DNA from: Pseudonocardia terrae
Lineage (GTDB): Bacteria; Actinomycetota; Actinomycetes; Mycobacteriales; Pseudonocardiaceae
DNA: 64,000 nt
Direction of reading: 5' to 3'
NCBI RefSeq assembly: GCF_021343995.1
Contig: NZ_JAJTTE010000005.1
Span: 62,001 to 126,000 of the forward strand
The notes below the pieces were generated by a model. It saw nothing but the letters and a program-made list of their open reading frames with translations, had not been told where the DNA came from and did no database searches. Positions 16,233 to 24,821 of the stretch are shown one piece after another; within the stretch, counting starts at the first letter, position 1, and every line of letters starts with the position of its first letter. Both the position numbers and the translations under genes were made by a program.

Positions 16233-17756
16233 GTGAGCGGCACCGTCGTCGACGCCCTGACCTGGTGGGTCCGCACCGTTCCCGACCATCCCGCGATCGA
16301 CTTCGACGGCGACGTCGTGACCTACACCGAGCTGGACGGGTGGTCGGAGGGCCTGGCCGCACGGCTGCGCGACGACGGCGTGGCGGCGGGCGACCGGGTC
16401 GGCATCGTCGGGGCGAACAGCCTCGAGTGGTGCGTGGCCGCGGTTGCCGCGTGGAAGGTCGGGGCCGTGGTGTGCGGCTTCAACCAGCGCTTCCTCGCCG
16501 CCGAGCTGGGCGCGCTCGTGGCGCTCTGCGAGCCGACGATCGTGCTCGCCGACGACTCGCACCTCCCGTTGCTCGAGGAGGTGGCCGCAGGCGGGGCCGT
16601 CGTCGCCGCGCACAGCCTGCAGGGCGTCGTCACGCCGCTGCGGGGCGGGGTGCACGGGCCGGTGCCTGCGCACGACGAGCTGCCCGACGACCCGACCGCG
16701 ATCGTGTTCACCAGTGGCACGACCGGCACGCCGAAGGGCGTGGTGTTCACCCACCGCACGATCGCCGGGATCATGCACGAGTGGTCGCTCGGCGAGCCGG
16801 TGGCGCCCAACGACCTGCGGGTCCTCCTGGTGTTGCCGATGTTCACCGCCGCCGGTGCGCTGTGGGGGCTCGCCCGAAGCCTCGTGCAAGGCGGCACGAT
16901 GTACCTGCAGCCGCGCTTCGATCCGGCTCGCGCCCTGGAGGTGCTGCAGGAGGCGCGGATCACCACCTTCACCGGGCCGCCGATCCTGTTCGAGCAGATC
17001 TCCCTCGTCCCGGGCTTCGAAGAGGCGCGGTTGCCGCACCTGACCACGGCCTGGGTCGGCGGCGCCCGCGTCCCCGTGCCGTTGCTCGAGAAGTGGCGCC
17101 CCTGCGGCGTCGCGCTCCGGCAGATCTACGGCCAGACCGAGATCGGCGGCACCGGTACGGCGATGTCGGCGGAGGGAGCGCTCGAGCACCCGGACGCCTG
17201 TGGCTGGGGTGGCCCGTTCACCCGCCTCCGCGTCGTGGACGCGGACGACCGCGACTGCGCGCCGGGTGAGGTCGGCGAGATCCTCATGCGCGGCCCCGGC
17301 ATGTTCCCCGGCTACTGGCGCAACGAGGAGGCCACCAAGAAGGCCCTGCGCGGCGGCTGGCTGCACACCGGCGACCTCGGCACCGTCGACGAGGAGGGGC
17401 TGCTCACCTACGTCGACCGGATGGGCGAGATGATCAACTCCGGCGGGCTGAAGATCTCCCCGGCCGAGCTGGAGACGGTCCTCCAGCAGGCGCCCGGAGT
17501 CACCGAGGTGGCGGTGATCCCGGTACCGGACGACAAGTTCGGCGAGACGCCCGCCGCCGTCGTCCATGCCGAGGGAGAGCTGGATCCCGCCGCGCTCGTG
17601 GCCTTCTGCAACGACCGGCTCGCGGACTACAAGGTGCCGCGGTACGTGATCCCGCACGAGGGCCCGCTGCCCCGGATGGCCAGCGGGAAGATCGCCAAGC
17701 GGGACCTGCGGGGTGTCTACGCCGACGCGCCGCAGCGGTTCCCCAAGGTCCGATGA
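16233..17756 (+). CDS. Acyl-CoA synthetase (AMP-forming)
   Basis: A 507-residue ANL-superfamily ligase with a GTG start. The P-loop-like A3 motif is 'IVFTSGTTGTPKGVVFTHR', then 'IYGQTEIGGTG' (A5), 'LHTGDLGTVDEEGLLTYVDR' (A7/A8 hinge) and 'KVPRYVIPHE' ... 'MASGKIAKRDLR' with the catalytic A10 lysine. It makes an acyl-CoA from a carboxylic acid, ATP and CoA. It follows an ALDH and overlaps the alpha/beta hydrolase by 4 bp, so the three genes form an operon able to turn an aldehyde into a CoA thioester. Confidence 0.9.
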   Translation: MSGTVVDALTWWVRTVPDHPAIDFDGDVVTYTELDGWSEGLAARLRDDGVAAGDRVGIVGANSLEWCVAAVAAWKVGAVVCGFNQRFLAAELGALVALCEPTIVLADDSHLPLLEEVAAGGAVVAAHSLQGVVTPLRGGVHGPVPAHDELPDDPTAIVFTSGTTGTPKGVVFTHRTIAGIMHEWSLGEPVAPNDLRVLLVLPMFTAAGALWGLARSLVQGGTMYLQPRFDPARALEVLQEARITTFTGPPILFEQISLVPGFEEARLPHLTTAWVGGARVPVPLLEKWRPCGVALRQIYGQTEIGGTGTAMSAEGALEHPDACGWGGPFTRLRVVDADDRDCAPGEVGEILMRGPGMFPGYWRNEEATKKALRGGWLHTGDLGTVDEEGLLTYVDRMGEMINSGGLKISPAELETVLQQAPGVTEVAVIPVPDDKFGETPAAVVHAEGELDPAALVAFCNDRLADYKVPRYVIPHEGPLPRMASGKIAKRDLRGVYADAPQRFPKVR

Positions 17757-18685
17757 GGACGGTCCGGCTCGACTGCGTCGCGCTGGCGGTCCGGGACGAG
17801 GGCTCCGGCCCGCCGGTCGTGCTCGTGCACGGCTTCCCCGAGCTCGCGTACTCCTGGCGGCACGTGCAGCCGACCCTGGCCGCCGCCGGGTTCCGGGTGC
17901 TCGCGCCGGACATGCGGGGCTACGGCGGATCGAGCTGCCCGGAGGAACCCGCGGCCTACGGGATCGAGGAACTGACCGGCGACCTCGTCGGGCTGCTCGA
18001 CGCACACGGGTACCAGCGGGCGGTGTTCGTCGGTCACGACTGGGGTGCGACCGTGGTGTGGCAGCTCGCGCTGCTGCACCCGGACCGGGTCGCCGGCGTG
18101 TGCGCGCTGAGCGTCCCGTTCGCCCCGCGCGCCCGCCGGCTCCCACTGGAGATCTGGCGGGAGCGCCTGGCGGACCGGTTCTTCTACATCCGGCACTTCC
18201 AGGACGAGGGCGTGGCCGACGCGGAGCTGGCCAAGGACCCGGAGCGCACGATGCGGCTCGTCCTCGGCGGACTGACCGTCGAGGCCCTGCTCGGCCCCGA
18301 CGACGGTCGCGGCTACCTCGACCGCCTGCGCGAGACCCACCTGCCGTCCTGGCTCACGGAGACCGACCTGGCGCACTACGCCGAGGCCTTCGCCCGCACC
18401 GGGTTCAGCGGCCCGCTGAACTGGTACCGGGCGATCGACCGGAACTGGGCGGCCACCCCGCACCTGGCCGGGGCCGGTGTGGCCGCGCCCTGCCTCTTCC
18501 TCGCCGGGGCGGACGATCCCGCCCTCGCCGTGATGCCGCACGAGGGTCAGGAGCGCCACCTCGGCGACCTGCGCGGCAGTGTGCTGCTGCCGGGCGCCGG
18601 GCACTGGATCCAGCAGGAGCGGCCCGCCGAGGTGACCGAGGTGATCCTCGGGCTCCTGCGCTCGCTCGATCCCTGGTGGACCTGA
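17753..18685 (+). CDS. Alpha/beta hydrolase (epoxide hydrolase/haloalkane dehalogenase-like)
   Basis: A 310-residue protein overlapping the synthetase by ATGA. It has 'VLVHGFPELAYSWRHVQPTL' with the oxyanion HGFPE motif, nucleophile Asp in the elbow 'VGHDWGATVVWQ', a cap domain around residues 130-220, an acid in 'FLAGADDPALAV' and the catalytic His in 'GAGHWIQQERP'. An Asp in the elbow marks the epoxide-hydrolase/dehalogenase branch rather than serine esterases. It may open an epoxide made by an oxygenase, but the substrate is not evident. Confidence 0.87.
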   Translation: MRTVRLDCVALAVRDEGSGPPVVLVHGFPELAYSWRHVQPTLAAAGFRVLAPDMRGYGGSSCPEEPAAYGIEELTGDLVGLLDAHGYQRAVFVGHDWGATVVWQLALLHPDRVAGVCALSVPFAPRARRLPLEIWRERLADRFFYIRHFQDEGVADAELAKDPERTMRLVLGGLTVEALLGPDDGRGYLDRLRETHLPSWLTETDLAHYAEAFARTGFSGPLNWYRAIDRNWAATPHLAGAGVAAPCLFLAGADDPALAVMPHEGQERHLGDLRGSVLLPGAGHWIQQERPAEVTEVILGLLRSLDPWWT

Positions 18686-18686
18686 C

Positions 18687-18701
18687 CCGGGCTCAGCCCG
18701 G
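18687..18701. terminator. Small hairpin between convergent genes
   Basis: CCGGGC-TCA-GCCCGG forms a 6-bp stem whose loop is the stop codon of the minus-strand hydratase gene. It may limit read-through from both sides. Confidence 0.4.
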
Positions 18702-19466
18702 CCCGCCGAACAACGGGGCCCGTCGCTCCAAGAACGCGGCGACGCCTTCCGCGAAGTCATCCGTATCCGTCAAGGAACTCTGGGTCCGCGCCTCGGCATC
18801 CAGCACGGCGTCGCGGTCACCGACCGTCCCCAGCATCTCCTTGACCGCGGCCAGGGCGCCGCGCGGACCCCGGGCGACACCGGCGGCCTCGGCCACGGCG
18901 ACGGCGAGCGCCTCGCCGGGCTCGGCCAGCACGTCGGCCAGCCCGATGTCGACCGCACGCGACCCGTCGACCTCGTCTCCGAACATCAGCATCCGTCGCG
19001 CCCAGGCGGGACCCACCCGCCGCGGCAGGGACCAGTAGATCCCCATGTCGCCGGAGAGCCCGACCCCGGTGAAGGTCGCGCGGAAGCGGGTGGACGTCGT
19101 GGTGACCACCCGGTCGCAGGCCGCGGCCAACGCGACGCCGGCACCGAATGCCGCCCCCTCCACGTGCGCCACGACCGGCACGGGCCCGGCGAGGATCGTC
19201 CGGACGACGGCTTGGGCGGACTCCAGCAGCTCGAGGGCTTCGGCGGCGGGCCGGCGGCGCATCGCCGACAGGTCGCCGCCCGCGGAGAAGACCGGGCCGG
19301 AAGCGGTGAGGACCACTGCGCGGACCACGGGGTCCTCCATCGCCTCGGTGAGCTCCTCGAGCAGGTGCGCGCGCAACGCGACGCTCAGCGGGTTGCGCCG
19401 GTCCGGGTCGTTCAGCGTGAGCGTGCGGACCCCGCCGTGGTCGGCCCGCGTGACCAGGTCGCTCAC
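18693..19466 (-). CDS. Enoyl-CoA hydratase/isomerase
   Basis: A 257-residue crotonase-fold protein with a GTG start. 'GPVFSAGGDLSAMRRR' is the first oxyanion-hole loop and 'VEGAAFGAGVALAAACDRVV' the second. The position of the second catalytic Glu of true hydratases reads 'FTGVGLSGDMGIYWSLPRRVG', with Gly/Asp instead of the usual P-E, so it may be an isomerase or another crotonase activity. Its start overlaps the end of the acyl-CoA synthetase gene (GTGA), and the two are co-translated. Confidence 0.85.
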   Translation of the reverse strand: MSDLVTRADHGGVRTLTLNDPDRRNPLSVALRAHLLEELTEAMEDPVVRAVVLTASGPVFSAGGDLSAMRRRPAAEALELLESAQAVVRTILAGPVPVVAHVEGAAFGAGVALAAACDRVVTTTSTRFRATFTGVGLSGDMGIYWSLPRRVGPAWARRMLMFGDEVDGSRAVDIGLADVLAEPGEALAVAVAEAAGVARGPRGALAAVKEMLGTVGDRDAVLDAEARTQSSLTDTDDFAEGVAAFLERRAPLFGGPG

Positions 19467-21019
19467 GCCGACACCTCCGCCGACGACACGCGCAGGGCGA
19501 CGGCGTCGGCCGGGACGGTGGGGTAGGCCTTGCGCAGCTCCGGCTTGGCGATCTTCCCGGAGAAGGTGCGGGGGAGCGGGCCGGCGGCGACCGCGAACCG
19601 CGGCCGCTTGAACCCGGCGAGGTCGCCCCGGGCCTTCTCGGTGAGGCGGTCGAGCACCGGTGTCGGATCACCCGCGCAGTGCACGACGAGCATCGGGACC
19701 TCGCCCCACCGGTCGTCCGGCACCCCGATCACGGCCAGCTCGGTGACACCCTCGACCCCGGCCAGCGCCCGCTCGATCTCCGCGGGGTACACGTTGATGC
19801 CGCCGGAGATCAGCATGTCCTTGGTGCGGTCGACCACCCTGAGGTAGCCACGCTCGTCCATGGCGCCCAGGTCGCCGGACCGCAGCCAACCGCCGGGGAG
19901 CATGGTGGCCGCGGTGGCCTCGGGGTTGCGCCAGTACCCGCGCATAACGTGCGCCCCACGCACCAGGATCTCGCCGACCTCACCGGAGGCGGCGGTCCCG
20001 GCCGGGTCGGTCGCGGCGATGCGGATCGTGGTCCCCATGATCGCCTTGCCCGCGTACCCCGGGTACGCCGCCGCGTCCTCCGCCCGCAGCGCGCTGATCA
20101 GGCCCGAGGCCTCGGTCATCCCGTAGACCTGCACCAGCGAGACACCCCGCTCGCGGTAGGTCTCCAGCAGGTCCAGCCGCACCGGCGCCCCGCCCACCGC
20201 GGCGGACACCAGGGAGGAGAGATCGCGCCGGGTGAAGTCGGACGACAGCGCCATCCGCTCCCACAGCACGGGCACGGTCGTGAGCGCCGAGATCCGGTGC
20301 CGCTCGATCATGTCGAGGTAGCGGTCCGGGTCGAAGTCCCGCTCCAGCACCATCGTGCCGCCCGCGTACACCGTGAACTGCATGAAGCAGGAGATGACGG
20401 CCCCGGTGTAGACGAGCGGGACGGCGACCAGGATCCGGTCCCGCCAGCTCAGCCCCTCGGAGACGACCTTGGCCTCGGCGGGGGCGAGGACGCCGCGGTG
20501 GGTCAGCACCGCGCCCTTCTGCACGCCCGTGGTGCCGGAGGTGTAGCAGAGGAACGCGGCGTCGTCGTCGGCGATCTCGACGGCCGGTGGCGTGCTCCCG
20601 GCCGCCAGCAGCTCGGCGTACCCGGGCAGGTCCGAGCCGCCGAGGCACACGACGTCGAGGGGCTGCGCGGCGGCCGCGACCTCCAGGGCCGGGGCCAGCG
20701 CCTCCTCGGTGACGACGACGCGGCAGTCGGCGTCGAGCACGAGCGGGGCGAGCTCGCCGACCGTGAGCCGGACGTTGAGCGGCACGCTGACCGCGCCGAG
20801 CTTGAGCGTCCCGAGGATCACGTGCACGAGCTCGGGGCGGTTGCCCAGCAGGGCGCCCACGCGGTCGCCGGGCCGGACCCCGCGGGCGGCGAGACCCGAC
20901 GCGACGGCGTCCGTGACGGCGTCGAGCTCGGCCCAGCTCTGCCGCACGTCTCCGCAGATCAGCGCCTCGTGCTCGGGCCGCCAGTGACCCCAGAAACGCA
21001 CCAGCTCGGCGAGGTTCAC
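19463..21019 (-). CDS. Acyl-CoA synthetase (AMP-forming)
   Basis: The GTG start at 21019 ('MNLAELVRFWGHWRPEHEAL') gives 518 residues; an upstream ATG frame is possible but lacks family similarity. A3 motif 'FLCYTSGTTGVQKGAVLTHRG', A5 'VYGMTEASGLI', hinge 'RSGDLGAMDERGYLRVVDRTKDMLISGG' and A10 'FSGKIAKPELRK' are intact, so it should be an active ligase. It leads a two-gene operon with the crotonase-fold gene. A 24-bp palindrome (motif B) lies about 105-130 bp upstream. Confidence 0.88.
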   Translation of the reverse strand: MNLAELVRFWGHWRPEHEALICGDVRQSWAELDAVTDAVASGLAARGVRPGDRVGALLGNRPELVHVILGTLKLGAVSVPLNVRLTVGELAPLVLDADCRVVVTEEALAPALEVAAAAQPLDVVCLGGSDLPGYAELLAAGSTPPAVEIADDDAAFLCYTSGTTGVQKGAVLTHRGVLAPAEAKVVSEGLSWRDRILVAVPLVYTGAVISCFMQFTVYAGGTMVLERDFDPDRYLDMIERHRISALTTVPVLWERMALSSDFTRRDLSSLVSAAVGGAPVRLDLLETYRERGVSLVQVYGMTEASGLISALRAEDAAAYPGYAGKAIMGTTIRIAATDPAGTAASGEVGEILVRGAHVMRGYWRNPEATAATMLPGGWLRSGDLGAMDERGYLRVVDRTKDMLISGGINVYPAEIERALAGVEGVTELAVIGVPDDRWGEVPMLVVHCAGDPTPVLDRLTEKARGDLAGFKRPRFAVAAGPLPRTFSGKIAKPELRKAYPTVPADAVALRVSSAEVSA

Positions 21020-21124
21020 GGCGCACCACTCCAGTCGGCGTCGACGGTGGTCCGGACGTGCTGTCGGGAGTGACACGGCCGGGCGGACTCACCCGAGCGG
21101 GTGGCCGCACCGACTCTGACACAT

Positions 21125-21148
21125 GAGACAGTAGGCGTCAATCGTCTC
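21125..21148 (-). promoter_or_regulatory. Motif B site (GAGACA-N12-CGTCTC)
   Basis: A near-perfect inverted repeat with 6-bp arms and a 12-bp spacer (central GGCGTCAA). It lies between the stress-protein gene end at 21157 and the acyl-CoA synthetase start. On the minus strand a TTGACG sits inside it and could be a -35 box. Confidence 0.5.
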
Positions 21149-21156
21149 GTGAACGA

Positions 21157-21606
21157 TCAGGTGGTGTGGACGATCAGCACATCGACCCCCGCGTGGCGTG
21201 CGGCGTCCCCCGGGACGGACCCCAGCAGGCGTCCGACCAGGCTGCCGAGCCCGCGGTTGCCGACCACGAGCAGGTCCGCCGCGTTCTCCTTCACCGCCCG
21301 GGTCAGGACGTCGACGGGGTCGCCGTCGGCGGCCGAGGTGCTGATCCGGTCGGCCGCGATCTCGCGGACGGCGTGGTCGCGCGCGGTCCGCAGGGTCTCC
21401 TCGGCCGGCGTCCAGCCGTGGACGAGGTGGGCCTCTTCCTTGAGGGCGTCGTCGGCCGGACCGGTGTCCTTCTCGGTCGGGTGGTACGCCGAGACGATCA
21501 CGAGGCCGGCGTCGTGGGCGCGGGCGACGGCCGCGGCCCGGGTGACCGCGGTGTAGGAGGTGTCGGAGCCGTCGGTGCCGACGACGACGGTGGAGTAGGC
21601 GGGCAT
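21157..21606 (-). CDS. Universal stress protein (UspA family)
   Basis: The ATG at 21606, behind AGGAGGC-like sequence, gives 149 residues, the normal single-domain length. It opens 'YSTVVVGTDGSDTS' and ends with the nucleotide-binding motif 'VVGNRGLGSLVGRLLGSVPGDAARHAGVDVLIV' (G-2x-G-9x-G-S/T form), so it probably binds ATP. UspA proteins appear under stress and starvation. It follows mceG on the same strand by 22 bp and is likely co-transcribed, which ties a stress protein to the Mce ATPase. Confidence 0.9.
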   Translation of the reverse strand: MPAYSTVVVGTDGSDTSYTAVTRAAAVARAHDAGLVIVSAYHPTEKDTGPADDALKEEAHLVHGWTPAEETLRTARDHAVREIAADRISTSAADGDPVDVLTRAVKENAADLLVVGNRGLGSLVGRLLGSVPGDAARHAGVDVLIVHTT

Positions 21607-21628
21607 CGGTGCCTCCTGGTCGGTGGTC

Positions 21629-22720
21629 TCAGCGCACGCGCGGCAGCTGCGTGGTCGGGTCGTCGTCCGGGCTGATCCTCGGCAGGGCTCGGGTCGGGTC
21701 GTCCGGCCGGCCGTACGGGGCCGCGCCAACGGCCTGCGCGCGCGCCTGCGGGGCGCTGTTCTCCTCGAACGAGCGGCGGATGGCCTCCTGGGCGGCGGGC
21801 GGGAGGGTGTGCAGCATGTCCCGCACCCGCTTCTGTCGGCGGGCGACGGCCTTGCGCTCGGGCAGGCCCGCGGTGGCGGTCAGCTGGGGCTTGATCGGGG
21901 GCAGCCCGTCGAGCTCGTCGACCTCGGCCATCTCGCGGGCGGCCTGGGCGGTGTCCTTCTCCTCGGACATGCCGATGGGGCCCTGGCGGCGGCCGTTGAG
22001 GAACTGGGCGACGACGGGGTCGTCGCTGGTGAGCAGGACCTCGCGGGGGCCGAACATGGCCAGGTGCTTGCGGTAGAGCATGCCGATGTTGTCCGGCACG
22101 GTCTGGGCGGTGTTGATGTCGTGGGTGACGATGAGGAACGTGGAGTCGGTCTGCGCGTTCAGGTCGATGATCAGCTGGTTGAGGTAGGCCGTGCGGACGG
22201 GGTCGAGGCCGGAGTCCGGCTCGTCGAACAGGATGATCTCGGGGTCCAGGACCAGCGCGCGGGCGAGGCCGGCGCGCTTGCGCATGCCGCCGGAGATCTC
22301 GCCGGGCAGCTTCATCTCGTCGCCCTTGAGCCCGACCATGTCCATCTTCTCCATGACGATGTCGCGGATCTGCGCCTCGCTCTTCTTCGTGTGCTCGCGC
22401 AGCGGGAAGGCGATGTTGTCGTAGAGGTTCATCGAGCCGAACAGTGCGCCGTCCTGGAAGAGGACGCCGAAGAGCTTGCGCAGCTCGTAGAGCTTGGACT
22501 CGTTGCAGCGCACCAGGTCGGTGTCGTGGATGACGATGGAGCCCTTCTCGGGCTTGAGCAGCCCGATCAGGGACTTGAGGAACACCGACTTGCCGGTGCC
22601 CGAGGGTCCGAGCAGGACCGACACCTCGCCCGGGGGCAGGGTGAGGGTGACGTCGGACCAGATGTTGGCGCGGCCGAAGGACTTGGACAGTCCCTCGACG
22701 GTCACCTCGACACCGGCCAT
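21629..22720 (-). CDS. mceG: Mce ABC-transport ATP-binding protein (Mkl/MceG)
   Basis: The ATG at 22720 gives 363 residues. Walker A 'LLGPSGTGKSVFLKSL', Q-loop 'GVLFQDGALF', signature 'ISGGMRKRAGLARALVLD' and Walker B 'IILFDEPDSGLDP' with the H-loop 'VTHDINTA' are intact. The ~110-residue C-terminal extension (with 'LNGRRQGPIGMSEEKDTAQ') is typical of actinobacterial Mkl/MceG, which powers Mce importers through the YrbE permeases. It is divergent from the yrbE-mce operon across a 462-bp regulatory gap. A motif A site lies 42 bp upstream. Confidence 0.93.
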   Translation of the reverse strand: MAGVEVTVEGLSKSFGRANIWSDVTLTLPPGEVSVLLGPSGTGKSVFLKSLIGLLKPEKGSIVIHDTDLVRCNESKLYELRKLFGVLFQDGALFGSMNLYDNIAFPLREHTKKSEAQIRDIVMEKMDMVGLKGDEMKLPGEISGGMRKRAGLARALVLDPEIILFDEPDSGLDPVRTAYLNQLIIDLNAQTDSTFLIVTHDINTAQTVPDNIGMLYRKHLAMFGPREVLLTSDDPVVAQFLNGRRQGPIGMSEEKDTAQAAREMAEVDELDGLPPIKPQLTATAGLPERKAVARRQKRVRDMLHTLPPAAQEAIRRSFEENSAPQARAQAVGAAPYGRPDDPTRALPRISPDDDPTTQLPRVR

Positions 22721-22761
22721 GGGAGCACCTCCGTGGGCTCGTCGCGCGGGCGCGGCACCCA

Positions 22762-22778
22762 ACCTAAAGGTCCTAGGA
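22762..22778 (-). promoter_or_regulatory. Motif A site 3, mceG promoter
   Basis: ACCTA AAGGTCC TAGGA. Read on the minus strand toward mceG it ends in TAGGTT, the same -10-like box as site 1. It lies 42 bp before the mceG start. Confidence 0.6.
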
Positions 22779-22862
22779 ACGTGCAGTACGCTGTGGTGCG
22801 CGTCACCGGCTGGCGTTCCGGGCTCTCCGTCGGGGCTCCGACCTGCGGATCCGGGTGGATTT

Positions 22863-22886
22863 GATACGTACAACGCAATCTGTCAG
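22863..22886 (+). promoter_or_regulatory. Weak motif B site in the mceG-yrbE gap
   Basis: GATACG-N12-TGTCAG keeps the 6-12-6 layout and the right half ATCTGTC of motif B, but the left half is degenerate. It lies in the 462-bp divergent gap, which otherwise holds no gene. Confidence 0.3.
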
Positions 22887-22988
22887 ATGAAGCATCGCGA
22901 GCGCGGTGGCTTTCACCTGGACGTGTGAGAATCTGCGGCATACCCCCAGCTCATCACGCCGGTCTCGCGGATGCGGCGGCAATCCAGC

Positions 22989-23005
22989 GTTACGAAGAAC
23001 GTAAC
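22989..23005 (+). promoter_or_regulatory. Perfect palindrome before the yrbE-mce operon
   Basis: GTTACG-AAGAA-CGTAAC is a perfect 6-5-6 inverted repeat about 180 bp before the yrbEA start, a plausible operator for a dimeric repressor of the mce operon. No other exact copy was seen in the window. Confidence 0.5.
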
Positions 23006-23182
23006 TTGTCGCGTGAGCCGTCGTTGAGCCCTCCGAACGGACGCCGAGCCCCCGATCGTGGCGCCCGACGCGCAAGGCCCTTCCCCGCGTAGTCCCCGCA
23101 GTCTCAGTGCAGAGGCCCAGATGCAGCAGCTCCCCACCGCATGCCGGCCGCGCCTCGCTCCGTCCTCCCGGACGGGGGCGTG

Positions 23183-23959
23183 ATGGCCGCGCCCACGCTC
23201 ACCCGCGTCGTCAAGCCCATCGGTGGCTTCTTCGCGTTCACGCTCGACACGTTCGTGGCGATGTTCAAGCCGCCGTTCCAGTGGCGCGAGTTCATCCAGC
23301 AGACCTGGTTCGTCGCGAGCGTCTCGCTCGGCCCGGCGATCCTGCTGGGCATCCCCTTCGTCGCCCTGGTGACCTTCCAGTTCAACCTGATCCTGGTCGA
23401 GATCGGCGCGATCGACCTGTCCGGCTCGGGCTCGGGCTTCGCCACGGTCACCCAGATCGGCCCCGTGGCCACGACGTTCATCATCGCCGGCGCCAGCTCG
23501 ACGGCGATCTGCGCGGACATCGGCGCCCGCAAGATCCGCGAGGAGCTCGACGCGATGGAGGTGCTGGGCATCGACACCGTCCAACGCCTCGTCGTCCCCC
23601 GCGTGCTGGCCACGGCGGTCAACGCCTTCCTGCTCAACGGCGTCATGATCCTGATCGGACTGTCCGGCGGGTTCGTCTTCGGCGTCTTCCTGCAGGGCGC
23701 CTCGCCGGGACAGTACGTCGACTCGATGAAGCTGCTGGTCGGCTACCCCGACCTGGTCCACGGCGAGATCCGCGCCGTGGTCTTCGGCGTCGTCGGCGCG
23801 CTCATCGGCTGCTACCGCGGCATGACGTGTGCCGCCGGACCGCGCGGCGTGGGCAACGCGGTGAACGAGACGGTCGTCTACACGTTCCTCGCGCTGTTCC
23901 CGATCAACATCCTGCTCACGCAGATCCCCTACTCGCTCGGCATCGTCGGAGGGCACTGA
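23183..23959 (+). CDS. YrbE/MlaE-family Mce permease, subunit A
   Basis: ATG 23183 gives 258 residues; the longer frame upstream has no ribosome site. Five to six hydrophobic helices are present, with the cytosolic coupling stretch 'IGARKIREELDAMEVLGID' that contacts the ATPase in MlaE-type permeases. It forms the membrane pore, with YrbEB, of an Mce lipid/steroid importer driven by MceG. It is the first gene of a ten-gene operon ending at 33524, with 1-6 bp gaps or overlaps throughout. Confidence 0.93.
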   Translation: MAAPTLTRVVKPIGGFFAFTLDTFVAMFKPPFQWREFIQQTWFVASVSLGPAILLGIPFVALVTFQFNLILVEIGAIDLSGSGSGFATVTQIGPVATTFIIAGASSTAICADIGARKIREELDAMEVLGIDTVQRLVVPRVLATAVNAFLLNGVMILIGLSGGFVFGVFLQGASPGQYVDSMKLLVGYPDLVHGEIRAVVFGVVGALIGCYRGMTCAAGPRGVGNAVNETVVYTFLALFPINILLTQIPYSLGIVGGH

Positions 23960-23960
23960 G

Positions 23961-24815
23961 ATGGCGCAGATGGGTGCGCGCTCGGTCGCCGAGAGCGCGA
24001 AGCGGCTCCTCACCGGCCCGCTGCGGCTGCTCGACGACCTCGGCCGGCAGGCCGAGTTCTACGGCAAGTCGATCGCCTGGACCCCGAAGGCGGTCAAGAG
24101 CTACAAGACCGAGCAGGTCCGGCTCATCGCCGAGGTCGGCATGAGCTCCGGTGCGCTCGCCGTCATCGGCGGCTCCTCGGTCATCACCCTGTTCATCACG
24201 CTGTTCGCCGGGGTCACCGGCGGCGTGCAGACCTTCGACGCGCTGCAGAACCTGCAGCTCGAGGCGCTCGGCGGGTTCGCCTCTGCGATCATCAACCCGC
24301 GGCTGCTCACCCCGATCGTCGCCGGCGCCGCCCTGGCCGCCACGGTGGGCTCCGGCTTCACCGCGCAGCTCGGCGCGATGCGGGTGTCCGAGGAGATCGA
24401 CGCGCTGGAGGTCATCGGCGTCCGGTCGCTGCCGTACCTGGTCACCACCCGGCTGGTCGCCGGCATGATCACGATCATCCCGATCTTCGCGATGGCGATG
24501 TGCGGGGCCTGGATCGGCTGGAAGCTCACCCAGGTCGACTTCTTCGGCCTGTCCGAGGGCACCTATGACCACTACATGGACACGTTCATGCAGTGGCAGG
24601 ACGTGCTCTACTCCTTCGCCCAGGCCGTCGGCATCGCCGTCGTGGTGATCCTGATCCACACCTACTACGGCTACACCGCCTCCGGCGGCCCCGCCGGCGT
24701 CGGCCGCGCGGTCGGCAAGGCCGTGCGCACCTCGCTGATCGCCGTGCTGGCCGTGGAGCTGGCCATCTCCATGGCGCTCTACGCCGACTCCGACGCCTTC
24801 CGGATCTCGGGGTAG
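23961..24815 (+). CDS. YrbE/MlaE-family Mce permease, subunit B
   Basis: 284 residues beginning 1 bp after YrbEA. The N-terminal ~55 residues are amphipathic, then 'TEQVRLIAEVGMSSGALAVIGGSSVI' starts the membrane part. The coupling helix reads 'LGAMRVSEEIDALEVIGVRSLPYLVTTR', the EExDAxxxxG form typical of MlaE proteins. It pairs with YrbEA as the permease dimer and with MceG as the motor. Confidence 0.93.
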   Translation: MAQMGARSVAESAKRLLTGPLRLLDDLGRQAEFYGKSIAWTPKAVKSYKTEQVRLIAEVGMSSGALAVIGGSSVITLFITLFAGVTGGVQTFDALQNLQLEALGGFASAIINPRLLTPIVAGAALAATVGSGFTAQLGAMRVSEEIDALEVIGVRSLPYLVTTRLVAGMITIIPIFAMAMCGAWIGWKLTQVDFFGLSEGTYDHYMDTFMQWQDVLYSFAQAVGIAVVVILIHTYYGYTASGGPAGVGRAVGKAVRTSLIAVLAVELAISMALYADSDAFRISG

Positions 24816-24821
24816 GCGGCC

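Noticed and set aside
14535..18146. Minus-strand open frame of 1203 codons
   Set aside because: It is antisense to the ALDH, synthetase and hydrolase genes and has no recognisable domain.
18693..19466. Calling this crotonase a certain enoyl-CoA hydratase
   Set aside because: The second catalytic Glu position is not conserved, so the call is kept at superfamily level.
22762..22778. Motif A site 3 as the promoter of yrbEA
   Set aside because: Its -10-like half points toward mceG on the minus strand and lies over 400 bp from the yrbEA start.
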